This document shows, one piece after another, positions 1 through 9,206 of a stretch of 64,000 nt of DNA (the stretch's first letter is position 1; every line of letters starts with the position of its first letter). The translations under genes were made by a program, and so were the position numbers. The notes beneath the pieces were generated by a model. It made no database searches. It was not told where the DNA came from and worked only from the letters and a program-made list of their open reading frames with translations. The DNA comes from an uncultured Cohaesibacter sp. (GTDB taxonomy: Bacteria > Pseudomonadota > Alphaproteobacteria > Rhizobiales > Cohaesibacteraceae), in assembly GCF_963677725.1 (NCBI RefSeq), contig NZ_OY782507.1:496001-560000 (forward strand), in the 5' to 3' direction.

Positions 1-172
1 TGCCGCCATAGATTGCCTCGTCAACGATGAGACATGGCAATGCCTTCTTGGGTGGTTGTAGAGGATTGTGGCGATGATCTGAAGGCATCTCAAAGGCAAC
101 AATGTCGCCACAGCTGACAGTGTCTTGCCAGTTGCTGGTGTGCGTCGTGGATGGAATATTTTCGCTGGTCAT
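1..172 (-). CDS. PemK/MazF-like protein, N-terminal part (cut by window edge)
   Basis: Reading the minus strand from an ATG at 172 gives an open frame of 57 codons that runs off the left edge. A GGAG stands about 8 bases before the ATG. The peptide starts MTSENIPST and contains NWQDTVSCGDIVAFEMPSD followed by ALPCLIVDEAIYGG. This lines up with the island gene at 37292-37870 (HDWKDKIKWGDVILFPFPF ... PRPCLIHDI), so all three copies in this window have a W-x-D-x-x-x-x-GD-I/V-x-x-F core. That core resembles the first beta strands of PemK/MazF ribonuclease-type toxins. The family call is inference from this pattern. No antitoxin gene is visible upstream. The copy lies outside the island. Confidence 0.55.
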   Translation of the reverse strand, partial: MTSENIPSTTHTSNWQDTVSCGDIVAFEMPSDHRHNPLQPPKKALPCLIVDEAIYGG

Positions 173-912
173 CAATATCTCCGACCTTGGTTGAAGGGAT
201 TTTGACACCTGCCTTTCCTGGTTTCTCTTTCTGGCGAACTGGATCGGGCGCGGCGTCACCAGACCCGCTGCGCACAATCCGGTCGCCATCTGTCAGAGGT
301 TTTTGATCTCATGCTGATTGGTGGGATCAGCATGAGATCAGGGAGCTTGCAGTTTAAGGGAAAGAGCCGCGAGAAAACCGCCGCCAAGAGGTTGTCTCGC
401 GTCCGGCTGAAGGCCGCCAAGGGGATCCAAGGTGGGCATGGCAATCGCTCCCTTGGCCGGAGTTGGTCTGGCAGAGAGGATCGTCTACCAGTCGCCAGAC
501 AGGCCCGTCGGAGACGAGTGGGAGATCCAAGAAGGTGGGCGCGATAGTCCCCTCTGGTCCGGCTGATGGCCCCTGAAGAGTTTGGGTAGGCGGCGCGCTT
601 TTCATGCGGCGATATCATCGGCGCCGGGGTCTTGAGGGGGCGAGCGAATGGCAAGTGACAGTCAGACCGCCAGGGCAGTTTCACTTGCTTAGTGAGTCAG
701 AAAGGCAACAAAAAAATAAGGTGCTGTGTAAACAGCAATGTGTGCAAAAATCACCGCCCCAATGTCTGGGTGTTCGGGCGCGGTTGGGCTGGATAGAAGG
801 AGGTGACTGTGACGAAGCGCAAGTCAGCTTTGTTTGTCTAAATCTTTCAGTCAGATTGGATTGTGTGTCACATTTTTCTTGAACAATGCGGCCCTCGCTC
901 AAAAGACAGCAT
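173..912. other. 740-base stretch without a supported gene
   Basis: Short open frames exist on both strands, but none has a convincing start site, codon pattern or recognisable motif. The region holds one long perfect inverted repeat (305-339, listed separately). It separates the PemK-like gene from the end of the TRAP operon. Confidence 0.5.
305..339. repeat. Perfect 14-bp inverted repeat (stem-loop)
   Basis: GATCTCATGCTGAT at 305-318 and its exact reverse complement at 326-339 are separated by 7 bases. No T-tract follows on either strand, so it is not a standard intrinsic terminator. It could be a protein-binding palindrome or an mRNA structure. Confidence 0.6.
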
Positions 913-1893
913 TCAAATAGTCGCCTCTTTCGCCTCGATCCAGTGTTGCACGAGTTTGGCAACGTCATCGGAGTTGTTGTCCATCATGGGAACGTGCGAG
1001 TTGCCGGAGATGCCCTTGGCTGGGAGATCCAGCGTATCAACAGTTCCCCCACATTCTTCCAGCCTGCGAGCATAGGCATTCGCATTGGACCGATAAGACA
1101 CCCAAGTCGCCGATGTCTGAATGTAATCACCCCAGACAAAGAAATGTGGAACTTTTTGCGCCTCGCCTAAATCAAGCGGTGCGGAAGCCGGTTCGATTAT
1201 GACAACACCTTTGAAATATTCCGGATGTCGCGCGACTGCTTCAAGGGCAAAGTTACCTCCCTGACTATGGGAAATCAGCCAAACCGGGCCTGTCCTTTTT
1301 AGCACGTCGAAATAGGCGTCCAGTGTTTCAGCCCCATGATTGGTCCAACGAGGAACAAATTGAGCTGAAAAATGCTCAAAACACTCCACCGGGAATCGGG
1401 TGCCTTCATGAGCCTGCCTGCGAGTGGCATCGCTGGCATATCCGTCTGCCGTGCCAAAGCGGAAAAGCTCCCATGCTTCATTGCTCGTCCGAAAGATTGG
1501 AGGAACATCAAATATCTCCGGATAGGGAGACCAACCGGATCGACCGCGCTCCACTGCATCGCAGACATAGGTATCAAACCCGGCCTGAAGAAACCGCATT
1601 TGCCAGCCTGGCCGTCCATCGGGGGTTGTCTCCCAAGTGACACCGGTCATTGCGCCGCCATGCCAAAACATCACCGGCGCTTTGAATTTGGCGGCGGCAT
1701 GGCGCACATATTGGACGTAGCATTGTCCGGTCACGTAATCACCGTTCAGATCCACCAGCCGCTCTGGTCCATTGCGCGCAACCTGTACCAGTTTTTGCGG
1801 CTGGTCTGTCAGTGTGACCCGTCGGCCACCCGCAAAGAAACTGCCGATTTCAGAAATATTCAGAGCAGTTCTGGCGCCATCCTGCATAGTCAT
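913..1893 (-). CDS. Alpha/beta hydrolase, last gene of the TRAP operon
   Basis: 326-residue alpha/beta-hydrolase fold enzyme, probably a cytoplasmic esterase or C-C hydrolase. An HGG oxyanion motif is near residues 78-80. The nucleophile elbow SHSQGG places Ser210; Glu234 in IIEPAS is a candidate acid and His300 in GNSHVP the base. No signal peptide is evident. Its start overlaps the stop of the tautomerase-like gene by 4 bases (1890-1893), so it is translationally coupled and belongs to the operon that begins with dctP. By context it probably acts on the compound imported by the TRAP transporter. The substrate cannot be read from the sequence. The fold assignment is secure; the specific reaction is unknown. 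Confidence 0.85.
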   Translation of the reverse strand: MTMQDGARTALNISEIGSFFAGGRRVTLTDQPQKLVQVARNGPERLVDLNGDYVTGQCYVQYVRHAAAKFKAPVMFWHGGAMTGVTWETTPDGRPGWQMRFLQAGFDTYVCDAVERGRSGWSPYPEIFDVPPIFRTSNEAWELFRFGTADGYASDATRRQAHEGTRFPVECFEHFSAQFVPRWTNHGAETLDAYFDVLKRTGPVWLISHSQGGNFALEAVARHPEYFKGVVIIEPASAPLDLGEAQKVPHFFVWGDYIQTSATWVSYRSNANAYARRLEECGGTVDTLDLPAKGISGNSHVPMMDNNSDDVAKLVQHWIEAKEATI

Positions 1894-2240
1894 TGAACAC
1901 CTCCCGCAGGTATGTCCAAAGCGTGAAGGGTTGTCTGATCAATATCGTAGGCGCGGATGCGGACGCCCGCTTTTATGACCGACTGGATCGCCAAAGCGGT
2001 TTGCTCCATCGCCTTGGCGACAACAGACCGTGTCCGAAAGTCATTTGCTCGGAATTGAAAATCGACATAGACTGGCATCGGCGTTGCATGCATGGATGCA
2101 CACATTACCACCTGACATTTTGCCGGATCCGCCGCCAGAACATCGCGCATCATGGCGTCAAGTCTGGTTTGTATCTCCACGCGGCCCGCGCGCATTGGAG
2201 TATCCAGCGCTTCATCATAAAAGATTCTGATAACAGGCAT
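1890..2240 (-). CDS. Tautomerase-like enzyme with N-terminal proline
   Basis: 116-residue protein beginning MPVIRIFYDEALD. Tautomerase-superfamily enzymes (4-oxalocrotonate tautomerase, CHMI, MIF) use Pro1 after Met removal as catalytic base, and the MP start plus small size fit. I chose the ATG at 2240 because AAGGGGG lies about 6 bases upstream and it exposes this proline; a longer frame to 2306 would overlap dctM and bury the proline. It starts 10 bases after dctM stops and its end overlaps the hydrolase start. The context suggests isomerisation of an enol or keto intermediate of the imported substrate. The superfamily call rests on the start motif and size, so it is moderate. Confidence 0.55.
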   Translation of the reverse strand: MPVIRIFYDEALDTPMRAGRVEIQTRLDAMMRDVLAADPAKCQVVMCASMHATPMPVYVDFQFRANDFRTRSVVAKAMEQTALAIQSVIKAGVRIRAYDIDQTTLHALDIPAGGVQ

Positions 2241-2250
2241 TTTGTCCCCC

Positions 2251-3528
2251 TTAACCGTAAACCAGATTTGGTAGCCACAAACTGATTGCCGGAATGTATG
2301 TGACAAGGATCAGAAGAAGCAACAGCAGCAACATGAAGGGCAGAACACCCCTCACTGTTTCACCGACCGGCGTCTTGGTAATAGAGCTGAGAACAAAAAT
2401 GTTCAGTCCGATGGGGGGCGTCAGCAACGCCAGTTCCATGTTGATGGTCATAAGGACTGCGAAATGTATCGGATCAACGCCCATTGGAGCCAGAAGCGGC
2501 AGGAGGATGGGCAATGTAATCAGCATGATCGCAAAAACTTCAAGGAATGTGCCCAGGATCAGGAAGAAGATGTTGATCACAATCAGGAACTGCCATGTTT
2601 TGAGCTCCATTCCAACGATCCAGTCCGCAAGGTCCTGTGGTGCACCTGACTTGGTCAACCAATGCCCGAATGCCAAAGCAGTGATAATGATAAACACAAT
2701 GGCTGCGGTGGAGCGCATGCTGTCTCCAATAATCGGGATCACATCGCGCAGACTGCAACCACGATAGAAGAAAACACTCACCAGAATAGAGACAAGCGCC
2801 GCCATGCCTGCGGCCTCCGATACGGTGACGATACCGCTATATATGCCACCCAGAATGATAGCGGGCACAGACAGGGCCGGAAGAGCATCAAGATTCACCT
2901 TGATGAATTCGTCACGCGGAAGCGCTGGCTGGCGGGGATAATTCCGGCGCTTTGCCACCCAGATTGAATAGGCTATGAATAATGCAGCCTGGATCAGGCC
3001 GGGCACGACACCTGCCAGAAAGAGACGCGGCACCGATTGCTCCGCAATGACAGCATAGACAATGAATGCAAGGCTTGGTGGTATCAGGATGCCCAATGTC
3101 CCTGAAGCGCCGACCAGTCCCACTGCAAAAGAGCGATCATACTTCTGCTGCAGCATAGCAGGCACAAGGATCAGTCCCATTGCTACAGCGGTTGCAACAG
3201 AAGAGCCTGAAATAGCGGCGAATACCGTTGTTGCCAGAACACAGACAATCGCCAGACCACCGGTGAACCGACCAACCCAAGCATTGGCCCAGCTTACGAG
3301 TGCCTGAGCAATGCCCCCCTTTTGCATGAAGGTCGCTGAGATAATGAAAAAAGGGATTGCCAACAGCGTAATCGAATTCAAATGATTCAGATAGATCTGC
3401 GCAACCGCGATGAGGGGCTGTCCCTCCAATACAAACGTGGTCGCAGCAAGCAGGCCGAGCACGACATAGATCGGAATGCCGAGGGCAAGAGCGACAAGCA
3501 AGGCCAAGCCAACGAGAAGGAATTCCAT
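2251..3528 (-). CDS. dctM: TRAP transporter large permease, DctM type
   Basis: About 425 residues from the ATG at 3528 (MEFLLVGLALLVALALGIP), very hydrophobic, with some 11-12 membrane segments. Features typical of DctM are GIPIYVVLG near the N-terminus, GSSVATAVAMGLILVPAM, LGILIPPSLAFIVYA and LTPPIGLNIFVL near the C-terminus. This subunit forms the sodium-driven transport channel in the inner membrane and receives substrate from DctP. I preferred 3528 over the longer start at 3567 because the extra residues would overlap dctQ and the 3528 start matches family N-termini. It follows dctQ after 4 bases, indicating coupled expression. Confidence 0.95.
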   Translation of the reverse strand: MEFLLVGLALLVALALGIPIYVVLGLLAATTFVLEGQPLIAVAQIYLNHLNSITLLAIPFFIISATFMQKGGIAQALVSWANAWVGRFTGGLAIVCVLATTVFAAISGSSVATAVAMGLILVPAMLQQKYDRSFAVGLVGASGTLGILIPPSLAFIVYAVIAEQSVPRLFLAGVVPGLIQAALFIAYSIWVAKRRNYPRQPALPRDEFIKVNLDALPALSVPAIILGGIYSGIVTVSEAAGMAALVSILVSVFFYRGCSLRDVIPIIGDSMRSTAAIVFIIITALAFGHWLTKSGAPQDLADWIVGMELKTWQFLIVINIFFLILGTFLEVFAIMLITLPILLPLLAPMGVDPIHFAVLMTINMELALLTPPIGLNIFVLSSITKTPVGETVRGVLPFMLLLLLLLILVTYIPAISLWLPNLVYG

Positions 3529-3532
3529 GATC

Positions 3533-4114
3533 TCAGGCCTCCATTCCTGGCGCATGGCCTTTTTCACTCATTGAGCCTGGATCTTTGAACTCTGCCCAGA
3601 TCCGCGCGAGATAGCCCAAGCATTGCAAAGCCATACCAACGGGTAGAGCCAAATAGTAAATCCATTTGGGAAAGCGCAGTGTGCTATCGCCTTCTTCGCC
3701 AATCATGTGAGCAAAGTCGACGACCTCGTATCCATACCAGAGGAACAGGCCCGAAAAGGCCAGTCCAGCACAAGCGGCCAAAAGACCCAACCACCACTTG
3801 GAGCGATCATTCAAGCACTCGACGACAAAGTCTGCGCGCACATGCCCATTGCTCAGGGCCAGGTCGCCAGCGACCAAAAATAAGGCCCAAACGGTCAGGT
3901 AAATGACAACCTCGGCCCCCCAGTCTGGCAAAAAGTGAGGTGCAAAATAGCGCGTTAGCACTTCGAAACACAAAAGCAAAAGTGCCGCAAGGCCAATAAT
4001 TCCGGCCAAAATATTGGCTATGCGCGTGATCCAATTGGCAAAGGTAAGCATCAGCGTTTCCCGATTCAAATTGAGATATGGCTGGCCAGATGCATCCAGC
4101 CAGCCCATAGACAT
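3533..4114 (-). CDS. dctQ: TRAP transporter small permease, DctQ type
   Basis: 193 residues with four membrane segments: around ITRIANILAGIIGLAALLLL, EVVIYLTVWALFLVAGDL, WLGLLAACAGLAFSGLFLW and IYYLALPVGMALQCLGYL. The motif G-x-x-L-A-L-S-N-G-H-V-R-A-D between segments 2 and 3 is characteristic of DctQ. It is the membrane partner that stabilises DctM. The frame begins immediately after the dctP stop (4115); an internal ATG at 4051 (MLTFANW) would give a start closer to the first membrane segment and is a plausible alternative. Confidence 0.92.
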   Translation of the reverse strand: MSMGWLDASGQPYLNLNRETLMLTFANWITRIANILAGIIGLAALLLLCFEVLTRYFAPHFLPDWGAEVVIYLTVWALFLVAGDLALSNGHVRADFVVECLNDRSKWWLGLLAACAGLAFSGLFLWYGYEVVDFAHMIGEEGDSTLRFPKWIYYLALPVGMALQCLGYLARIWAEFKDPGSMSEKGHAPGMEA

Positions 4115-5128
4115 TTACCGAAGCTTTGCCAGCTCCGCTTCGACCATGGCTACGAACGCTGGATCGATGCCCAGATCCTTGACAACGCCGGGCTGTCCAT
4201 TGAGAAGCTTCTGACGCATTCGGGCGAGATCTTCGGGAGCCGGATCAACGGTCACAACACCATTTTCAGCAGCAATCTTTCGAGCTTTCAGCTGGCGTTC
4301 CATTGCTACGGCCCGAACGTCCTCGATCATGTCTTCCCAGGTATCGACGATCATCTTCTGGATGTCTTCAGGATATGTGTTCCATCTGGCCAAGCTGATC
4401 ATTGGAACATACTGAAGATAGGCCTCACGATCTTCAAAAGCATAGGAAATGCCGCTCTCCCATAGCTTGGCCGAGCGAACCGTTTCCTGCGTCGACCAAA
4501 TGCCGTCTACCGTGCCCCTCTGCAACGCTTGCGATACATCGGACAGCGGGATTGATACCGGATTTGAGCCAAACGTTTTGTAGCGTTGCACATTGGCAGC
4601 GCCACCCGGGACACGCATTTTCAAGCCATCCATGTCTTCTGGCACATTCAGTTTTTTCTTTGTCGTGAAAACGGTCCCGTAGCCAAGATCAAACCAGCGA
4701 CCAATGACCTTAACGCGCAGTTTCTGCTCGATCAGTTTGTTCAACTCATCACCAGCCGGACCATCCCAAACCGCATGAATTTCCTCTGGCGTTGCGCCAT
4801 AAAATAGCGGCAGCAAGGCAGTGCCTGCCTCCGGGATGATTTTTGAGAAATGCTGATGCAGCGGGGCACCCATATCCAGCGCACCCTGAGCCAAAGCGGT
4901 CGGCACGTTCGTTCCTTTATACTGGGATGCAGCATGGAACACGCGCACTTCAAGCTTGCCTTGGGAACGGCTGTTCAGTTCATCGGCAAATTTCTTGATG
5001 GATTCGTTGCGGATATGTGTTGGCCCAGTATCGAGCGAGATATCCAGTTTGTAATCTTCTGCCATCGCTGCCGATGCGGAAAGTGCCACGGCACCCGCTA
5101 ACAATGTGGCTTTCATATACTGCTTCAT
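4115..5128 (-). CDS. dctP: TRAP transporter substrate-binding protein, DctP type
   Basis: 337-residue periplasmic solute receptor. Residues 1-23 form a signal peptide (charged start, hydrophobic core, SASAAMA cleavage region). The mature part shows the DctP pattern: HIRNESIKKFADELNSRSQGKLEV, a GAL-DMG segment, and KMRVPGG followed by NPVSIPLSDVSQALQRGTVDGIW, the region containing the conserved arginine that binds the substrate carboxylate. So the ligand is probably a carboxylate. It is the first gene of the operon and is divergent from the LysR gene, 111 bases away. Confidence 0.95.
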   Translation of the reverse strand: MKQYMKATLLAGAVALSASAAMAEDYKLDISLDTGPTHIRNESIKKFADELNSRSQGKLEVRVFHAASQYKGTNVPTALAQGALDMGAPLHQHFSKIIPEAGTALLPLFYGATPEEIHAVWDGPAGDELNKLIEQKLRVKVIGRWFDLGYGTVFTTKKKLNVPEDMDGLKMRVPGGAANVQRYKTFGSNPVSIPLSDVSQALQRGTVDGIWSTQETVRSAKLWESGISYAFEDREAYLQYVPMISLARWNTYPEDIQKMIVDTWEDMIEDVRAVAMERQLKARKIAAENGVVTVDPAPEDLARMRQKLLNGQPGVVKDLGIDPAFVAMVEAELAKLR

Positions 5129-5239
5129 CGGTTTCCTCCCAGTCTTCCGAACATTTTACAGTGCAATTCTACTTCTTCTTTGTCGAACTTACTAACAGAG
5201 TGGAATCATTTGAAATAATGATTTATAAGGTCAGACATC

Positions 5240-6190
5240 ATGAAAAAAGATAGCAAGCTGAGACCCAAGGATATTTCCTTGCTGCATGATTTTGCCGTGG
5301 TTTGCGATCAAGGCAACATGACCGCAGCGGCGCAGGAACTAAACACCGTTCAATCGGCTGTTACGCAAAGAATGCAGCGGCTGGAAGAAACTGTCGGAAC
5401 CAGATTGCTGGATCGACATTCCCGCGGCGTGAAACCGACCGAACAGGGCAGAATATTGCTCAAATATGCCCGGCGCATTGAGGCGCTGGTTGCGGACGCA
5501 GTTGCCGAGGTTCACGATTGGGAAGATTCTCCGTCAGGCGCCGTATCAATAGGGCTGCCCCCCTCCGTGGCTTCAGTTCTGACAACGCCTCTGATCGAGG
5601 CCGTCAAGGCGACTCTTCCAAACGTGGAGCTGACGGTTGCTGAAGCCTTTTCCGGTTATCTTGGAGGGTGGCTCGACAATGATGCAATTGATTTTGGCTT
5701 CGTATTCGACAAGACCTCCGATCTTGAACTGAAGGTCATTGAACTGGTTGAGGAAGATCTTTACCTGATCTGCAGCCCCCTTCATGCCCGTAAGCTTCCA
5801 CAAAAATTGGCGCTTGATGACTTTGTTGATGTTCCCTTCATCGCACCCAGCCGCCGACATGACTTGCGCACCAAGGTTGAAACAGAAGCAAAAAAACGCG
5901 GGCTTGAGTTGAATATCCAGCTGGAAGTTGACGCCGGTCATCAGCTCATTCGGCAAATCGAACGTGGCGTGGGTGTCGCCGTGCTCGCACGCTCTGCCGT
6001 AATGCCAGAGTTGAATGAAGGCAAGCTGATTGCTTTGCCAATTGTCGATCCTGTATTTCACCGAAAGGTTTGCCTTGCTGTTCGCAACGAGAAGGCGAGT
6101 TCATTCCTCTTGCAACGCGTGCAGAATGTATTGATGGCGGTGGTACATGATTTGGTCGCCACCGGAGCCTGGCCCGGAAAGCTACTCTAA
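5240..6190 (+). CDS. LysR-type regulator of the TRAP operon
   Basis: 316 residues. An N-terminal winged helix-turn-helix spans about residues 10-70 (FAVVCDQGNMTAAAQELNTV followed by QSAVTQRMQRLEETVGTRLLDR), then a linker helix and a type 2 periplasmic-binding-like effector domain from about residue 95 to the end. It is transcribed divergently from dctP with a 111-base shared control region, the classical arrangement for a LysR protein controlling its neighbour and itself. The likely inducer is the TRAP substrate or its metabolite. The regulator class is clear; the target is inferred from position. Confidence 0.93.
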   Translation: MKKDSKLRPKDISLLHDFAVVCDQGNMTAAAQELNTVQSAVTQRMQRLEETVGTRLLDRHSRGVKPTEQGRILLKYARRIEALVADAVAEVHDWEDSPSGAVSIGLPPSVASVLTTPLIEAVKATLPNVELTVAEAFSGYLGGWLDNDAIDFGFVFDKTSDLELKVIELVEEDLYLICSPLHARKLPQKLALDDFVDVPFIAPSRRHDLRTKVETEAKKRGLELNIQLEVDAGHQLIRQIERGVGVAVLARSAVMPELNEGKLIALPIVDPVFHRKVCLAVRNEKASSFLLQRVQNVLMAVVHDLVATGAWPGKLL

Positions 6191-6292
6191 ACACACAATT
6201 TTGGGAAACTGCCCGTGCATTGCGATCGGGCAACTGCCTGAGCTATAAAGGCTTTTAGTCAAAAGTGGCATGCCCTGCGTGACGCTCTGGGC

Positions 6293-6828
6293 ATGGTGGA
6301 GTTACAGAATGCTGCGATTGCAATTGCACCCAGTGGCGACTATCACCAAGGGATGAAGATCGGAGATCAGTTCTTCAGCCATACGATGGATCCGAGATGC
6401 GGCGGTCCCATTCAGAATGACGTGGCCTCGATTTCAGCCAGAAGGAACAACAGATCGACCTTGAAATGCGCAATCTGCTCATATCACGCATCGAGGATGA
6501 AGCCTTTAGGCAAGACGAAACCAGCGACGTCCACTCTATGACCTATCAATTGGCTATCAATCTTTTTTGGACAGAGACGGTCCAGATTGGCTGATTGGTT
6601 TGAGGGCCTTGGCTTGTCTTCACGATCGTCGCTTTGCTCAGATCTCTTGGTTCGACTGGAATTGAAGAGTCTTTGGTTGTTCTCGATCAGATTCATCAGA
6701 AACTATTGAATACCAAGCCTGAAGAAATAGATACTCGTTCGCTTGCTGCCGTAAGCATTCACGTTGGTGATGCGCGGATGGCGCAGAGCCAGTTCAAAGA
6801 GGCGGAAGCTGCGTTTGAGGAAAGCTAA
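6293..6828 (+). pseudogene. Decayed coding remnant
   Basis: Two short segments in different frames read like real protein. One, about 6421-6590, gives LDFSQKEQQIDLEMRNLL ... MTYQLAINLFWTETVQIG and then stops. The other, 6634-6828, gives a 64-residue piece with GDARMAQSQFKEAEAAFEES, which resembles a TPR helix pair. Stops and frame breaks separate them, so this looks like the wreck of one or two genes. I do not recognise the parent. The rest of 6191-7445 shows nothing else except the dispersed repeat at 7260. Confidence 0.3.
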
Positions 6829-7259
6829 TCGATAACGCGCCCGTTGATGGAGCAACTGAAAACCCCGGACAACATCAGGGATGTTACTGTGTCCCTCTAG
6901 TGTCCTTCTACAAATTACTGACTGTTTGTTTGAACATGGACAATATAGCCAAAGCTAAACGCTTCTAGATGAAGCGATGAACCTCAATAAGTTTCTCCCA
7001 GATTTCTATGCAGGCCCAATTCAGCAGGTTCTGGATGAAATCGGAAGCCACGTAAAGGGTTGACCGGGTATCAAACTAGCGGAACGTTGATAAAGGTCGA
7101 GTATTTCGAGATGGGCTCGTCTGGGTTACGCGATTCTTACAGAGCGCCCAAAGACTGTCGATTTAAGGTTGTTCTGAGTGATATCTCTATAAACGGCAAT
7201 GAAACGAACGGCAAATGTGTCCGCCAACCTGTCAGCAGGTCTTTGAAAATGCTGCACTT

Positions 7260-7347
7260 CGTTCGAATGACAGGAATGGGGAAGCTGGCTTTTGGTGTGT
7301 GGGTCTTGGAGAATGTCCGAAGAGGGCCGGACTTTGACGCCGGCCCA
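7260..7347 (+). repeat. Dispersed palindromic repeat, copy 1
   Basis: Contains CGAATGACAGGAATGGGGAA followed about 50 bases later by GAATGTCCG and a GGGCCGG...CCGGCCC hairpin (7325-7347). The same two-block layout recurs at 11405, 13128, 16160 and 18270. See the finding on this family. Confidence 0.5.
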
Positions 7348-7445
7348 CTTCTTATCTTTTCAAATCTAGACGCTTTCAGAAATGGCAAGTGACATTCAAC
7401 GCGCGGTCTATGCAAAACTTGCCCCAGCTGGCGTCTCCTTGATGT

Positions 7446-9170
7446 TTAATCCGCTTTTTCGCTCTGTACTGGAGCTGCCGTGTTTTGGGGAGGCTCGGCA
7501 TCCAGACCGGCAAGTTCCGAGGTGATACCATTGATGTCTCCCCCCTTGATCCCGACTTCCTTGAGCAAAGAGTCCAGAAGCGGTGCCTGCGCACGATAGC
7601 GTAGGGCGCTATTTACGACATTGTCGGCCAGATTGCCATCGTGCCCGGGCTGGGAAGAGCCGTTGCCACTGCCTCCAAGCCCCTCGACTTGTACAATTTT
7701 AATACCGTCGATTTTTTCGATCGGCTTGACGCTTTCGCGAATGATGCTGTCCAGATTTTCGATCAGCTTGATCTTGATCTGCATGGCGATTTGCTCTGCA
7801 GAGAGGAGGTTCTGGGCTTCGTTCATTGAGCGCGTACCATCGGCGTCAACGCGATAGCGGATTTCAGCTGCTTCGGCCCGCAATTTTTCTGCAGTTGCTT
7901 CGCCTTCGGCTTCCTCGCGCAAGGCTTCTGCGCGGTCGCCGGCGGCAACTTTCTCGGCTTCAGCCTCAACCTTGATGCGGATTGCGCTGCGTTCTGCTTC
8001 CTTGCTTGCTTCGATCAATTCAATCGCTTTCAAACGTTCGGCAATTTCGTTTTCGCGCGATGTGGTTACTTTCTCTTCCGCCTGCACAGCCTTCGCTCTG
8101 GCAATATCGGCTTCGGCTTGTGCTTCGGACTGTTCTTTGGACTTTTCGGCGATGGCGATCTCTCTCACCTGTTCGGCCAGTTCGATTGATTTTTGCTTTT
8201 CAATTTCTCTTTCGCGCACCAGACGCTCCATCTCGATGCGTTCCTCCGCTACTGCCTTGTCAGCGAGGATTCTCGATTTCTCGACATGCTGCTTGGAGTT
8301 GATCTCGGCCTGCTCGGCCTCTTGCTCTCGCTCGGCTTTGTTTTTAGCAATCTCGGCGGACTGAGCAGCTTGACGTACCTGCACTTCACGTTCCTGTTCC
8401 ATGCGTGCATATTCTTCGTCCCGCCGAATATCGAGACTGAACTTCTCGCTTTCCAGATTCTTGGTCTTGATTTGAATCTGGGTGTCCTGTTCGATGTCGT
8501 TGCGGATTTTCTTGCGCCGCTCGATTTCCTCGGTCAGGCGGGTCAAACCTTCTGCATCAAAGGCGTTGGATGGATTGAAATAATCCATGCTGGTCTGATC
8601 GAGACCCGTCAAGGAGACAGACTCAAGCTCCAGACCATTCTTGAGCAGGTCTTCCATCACCGCCTGCTGCACTTTCTGGACAAAATCCGTGCGCTTTTCG
8701 TGCAGTTCTTCCATCGTCATTTCCGCAGCAACGGAGCGCAGGGCATCAACAAACTTGCCTTCAACCAGCTCTTTGAGCTGTTCGGGCTGCATGGTCCGGC
8801 GTCCGAGAGTCTGCGCTGCAGCCGCGATGGATTCTTCGGTCGGTTGCGCCCGAACATAAAATTCAGCGACCACATCAACGCGCATGCGATCACGCGTGAT
8901 CAAAGCTTGATCATTGTCGCGTCGCACCGCCAGACGCAGCGTGTTCATGTTAACCGGGATGGTCTCATGCAAGACAGGCAGTACCAGCGCACCGCCATTC
9001 ATGATCACCCGCTGACCACCGAACCCGGTTCTGACAAACGAGATTTCCTTTGATGCGCGCACATATAGACGCGCCAAAATCATCCCGATGACCAAAAGCG
9101 CAATAACGATGATGATGGCTGTGGTGCCAACGCCTAGCAAACCACTGAATGTGTTCTGTGTTTGATACAT
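7446..9170 (-). CDS. Flotillin-family (SPFH/band 7) membrane scaffold protein
   Basis: 574 residues. A membrane segment lies at about 14-36 (TTAIIIVIALLVIGMILARL), then an SPFH domain to about 205 (FGGQRVIMNGGALVLPVLHE; VDVVAEFYVRAQPTEESI; LVEGKFVDALRSVAAEMTMEEL). Residues about 210-470 are a long Ala/Glu-rich coiled coil. The C-terminal part (IKIVQVEGLGGSG) resembles YqiK/FloT. Flotillins oligomerise on the inner membrane and organise membrane microdomains. It is the last gene of a minus-strand operon with YqiJ-like, PspA-like and unknown genes, matching the known link between flotillins, NfeD-type partners and PspA membrane-stress proteins. Confidence 0.93.
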   Translation of the reverse strand: MYQTQNTFSGLLGVGTTAIIIVIALLVIGMILARLYVRASKEISFVRTGFGGQRVIMNGGALVLPVLHETIPVNMNTLRLAVRRDNDQALITRDRMRVDVVAEFYVRAQPTEESIAAAAQTLGRRTMQPEQLKELVEGKFVDALRSVAAEMTMEELHEKRTDFVQKVQQAVMEDLLKNGLELESVSLTGLDQTSMDYFNPSNAFDAEGLTRLTEEIERRKKIRNDIEQDTQIQIKTKNLESEKFSLDIRRDEEYARMEQEREVQVRQAAQSAEIAKNKAEREQEAEQAEINSKQHVEKSRILADKAVAEERIEMERLVREREIEKQKSIELAEQVREIAIAEKSKEQSEAQAEADIARAKAVQAEEKVTTSRENEIAERLKAIELIEASKEAERSAIRIKVEAEAEKVAAGDRAEALREEAEGEATAEKLRAEAAEIRYRVDADGTRSMNEAQNLLSAEQIAMQIKIKLIENLDSIIRESVKPIEKIDGIKIVQVEGLGGSGNGSSQPGHDGNLADNVVNSALRYRAQAPLLDSLLKEVGIKGGDINGITSELAGLDAEPPQNTAAPVQSEKAD

Positions 9171-9206
9171 TGTAGTAGATCCATTGAAAGAACTTGAAAA
9201 TACCCG

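Noticed and set aside
256-684. 142-residue minus-strand frame
   Set aside because: Proline/arginine-rich shadow-like composition, no start signal, overlapped by equally long frames on other strands.
8193-9053. 286-residue plus-strand frame opposite the flotillin gene
   Set aside because: Antisense shadow of the coiled-coil coding region.
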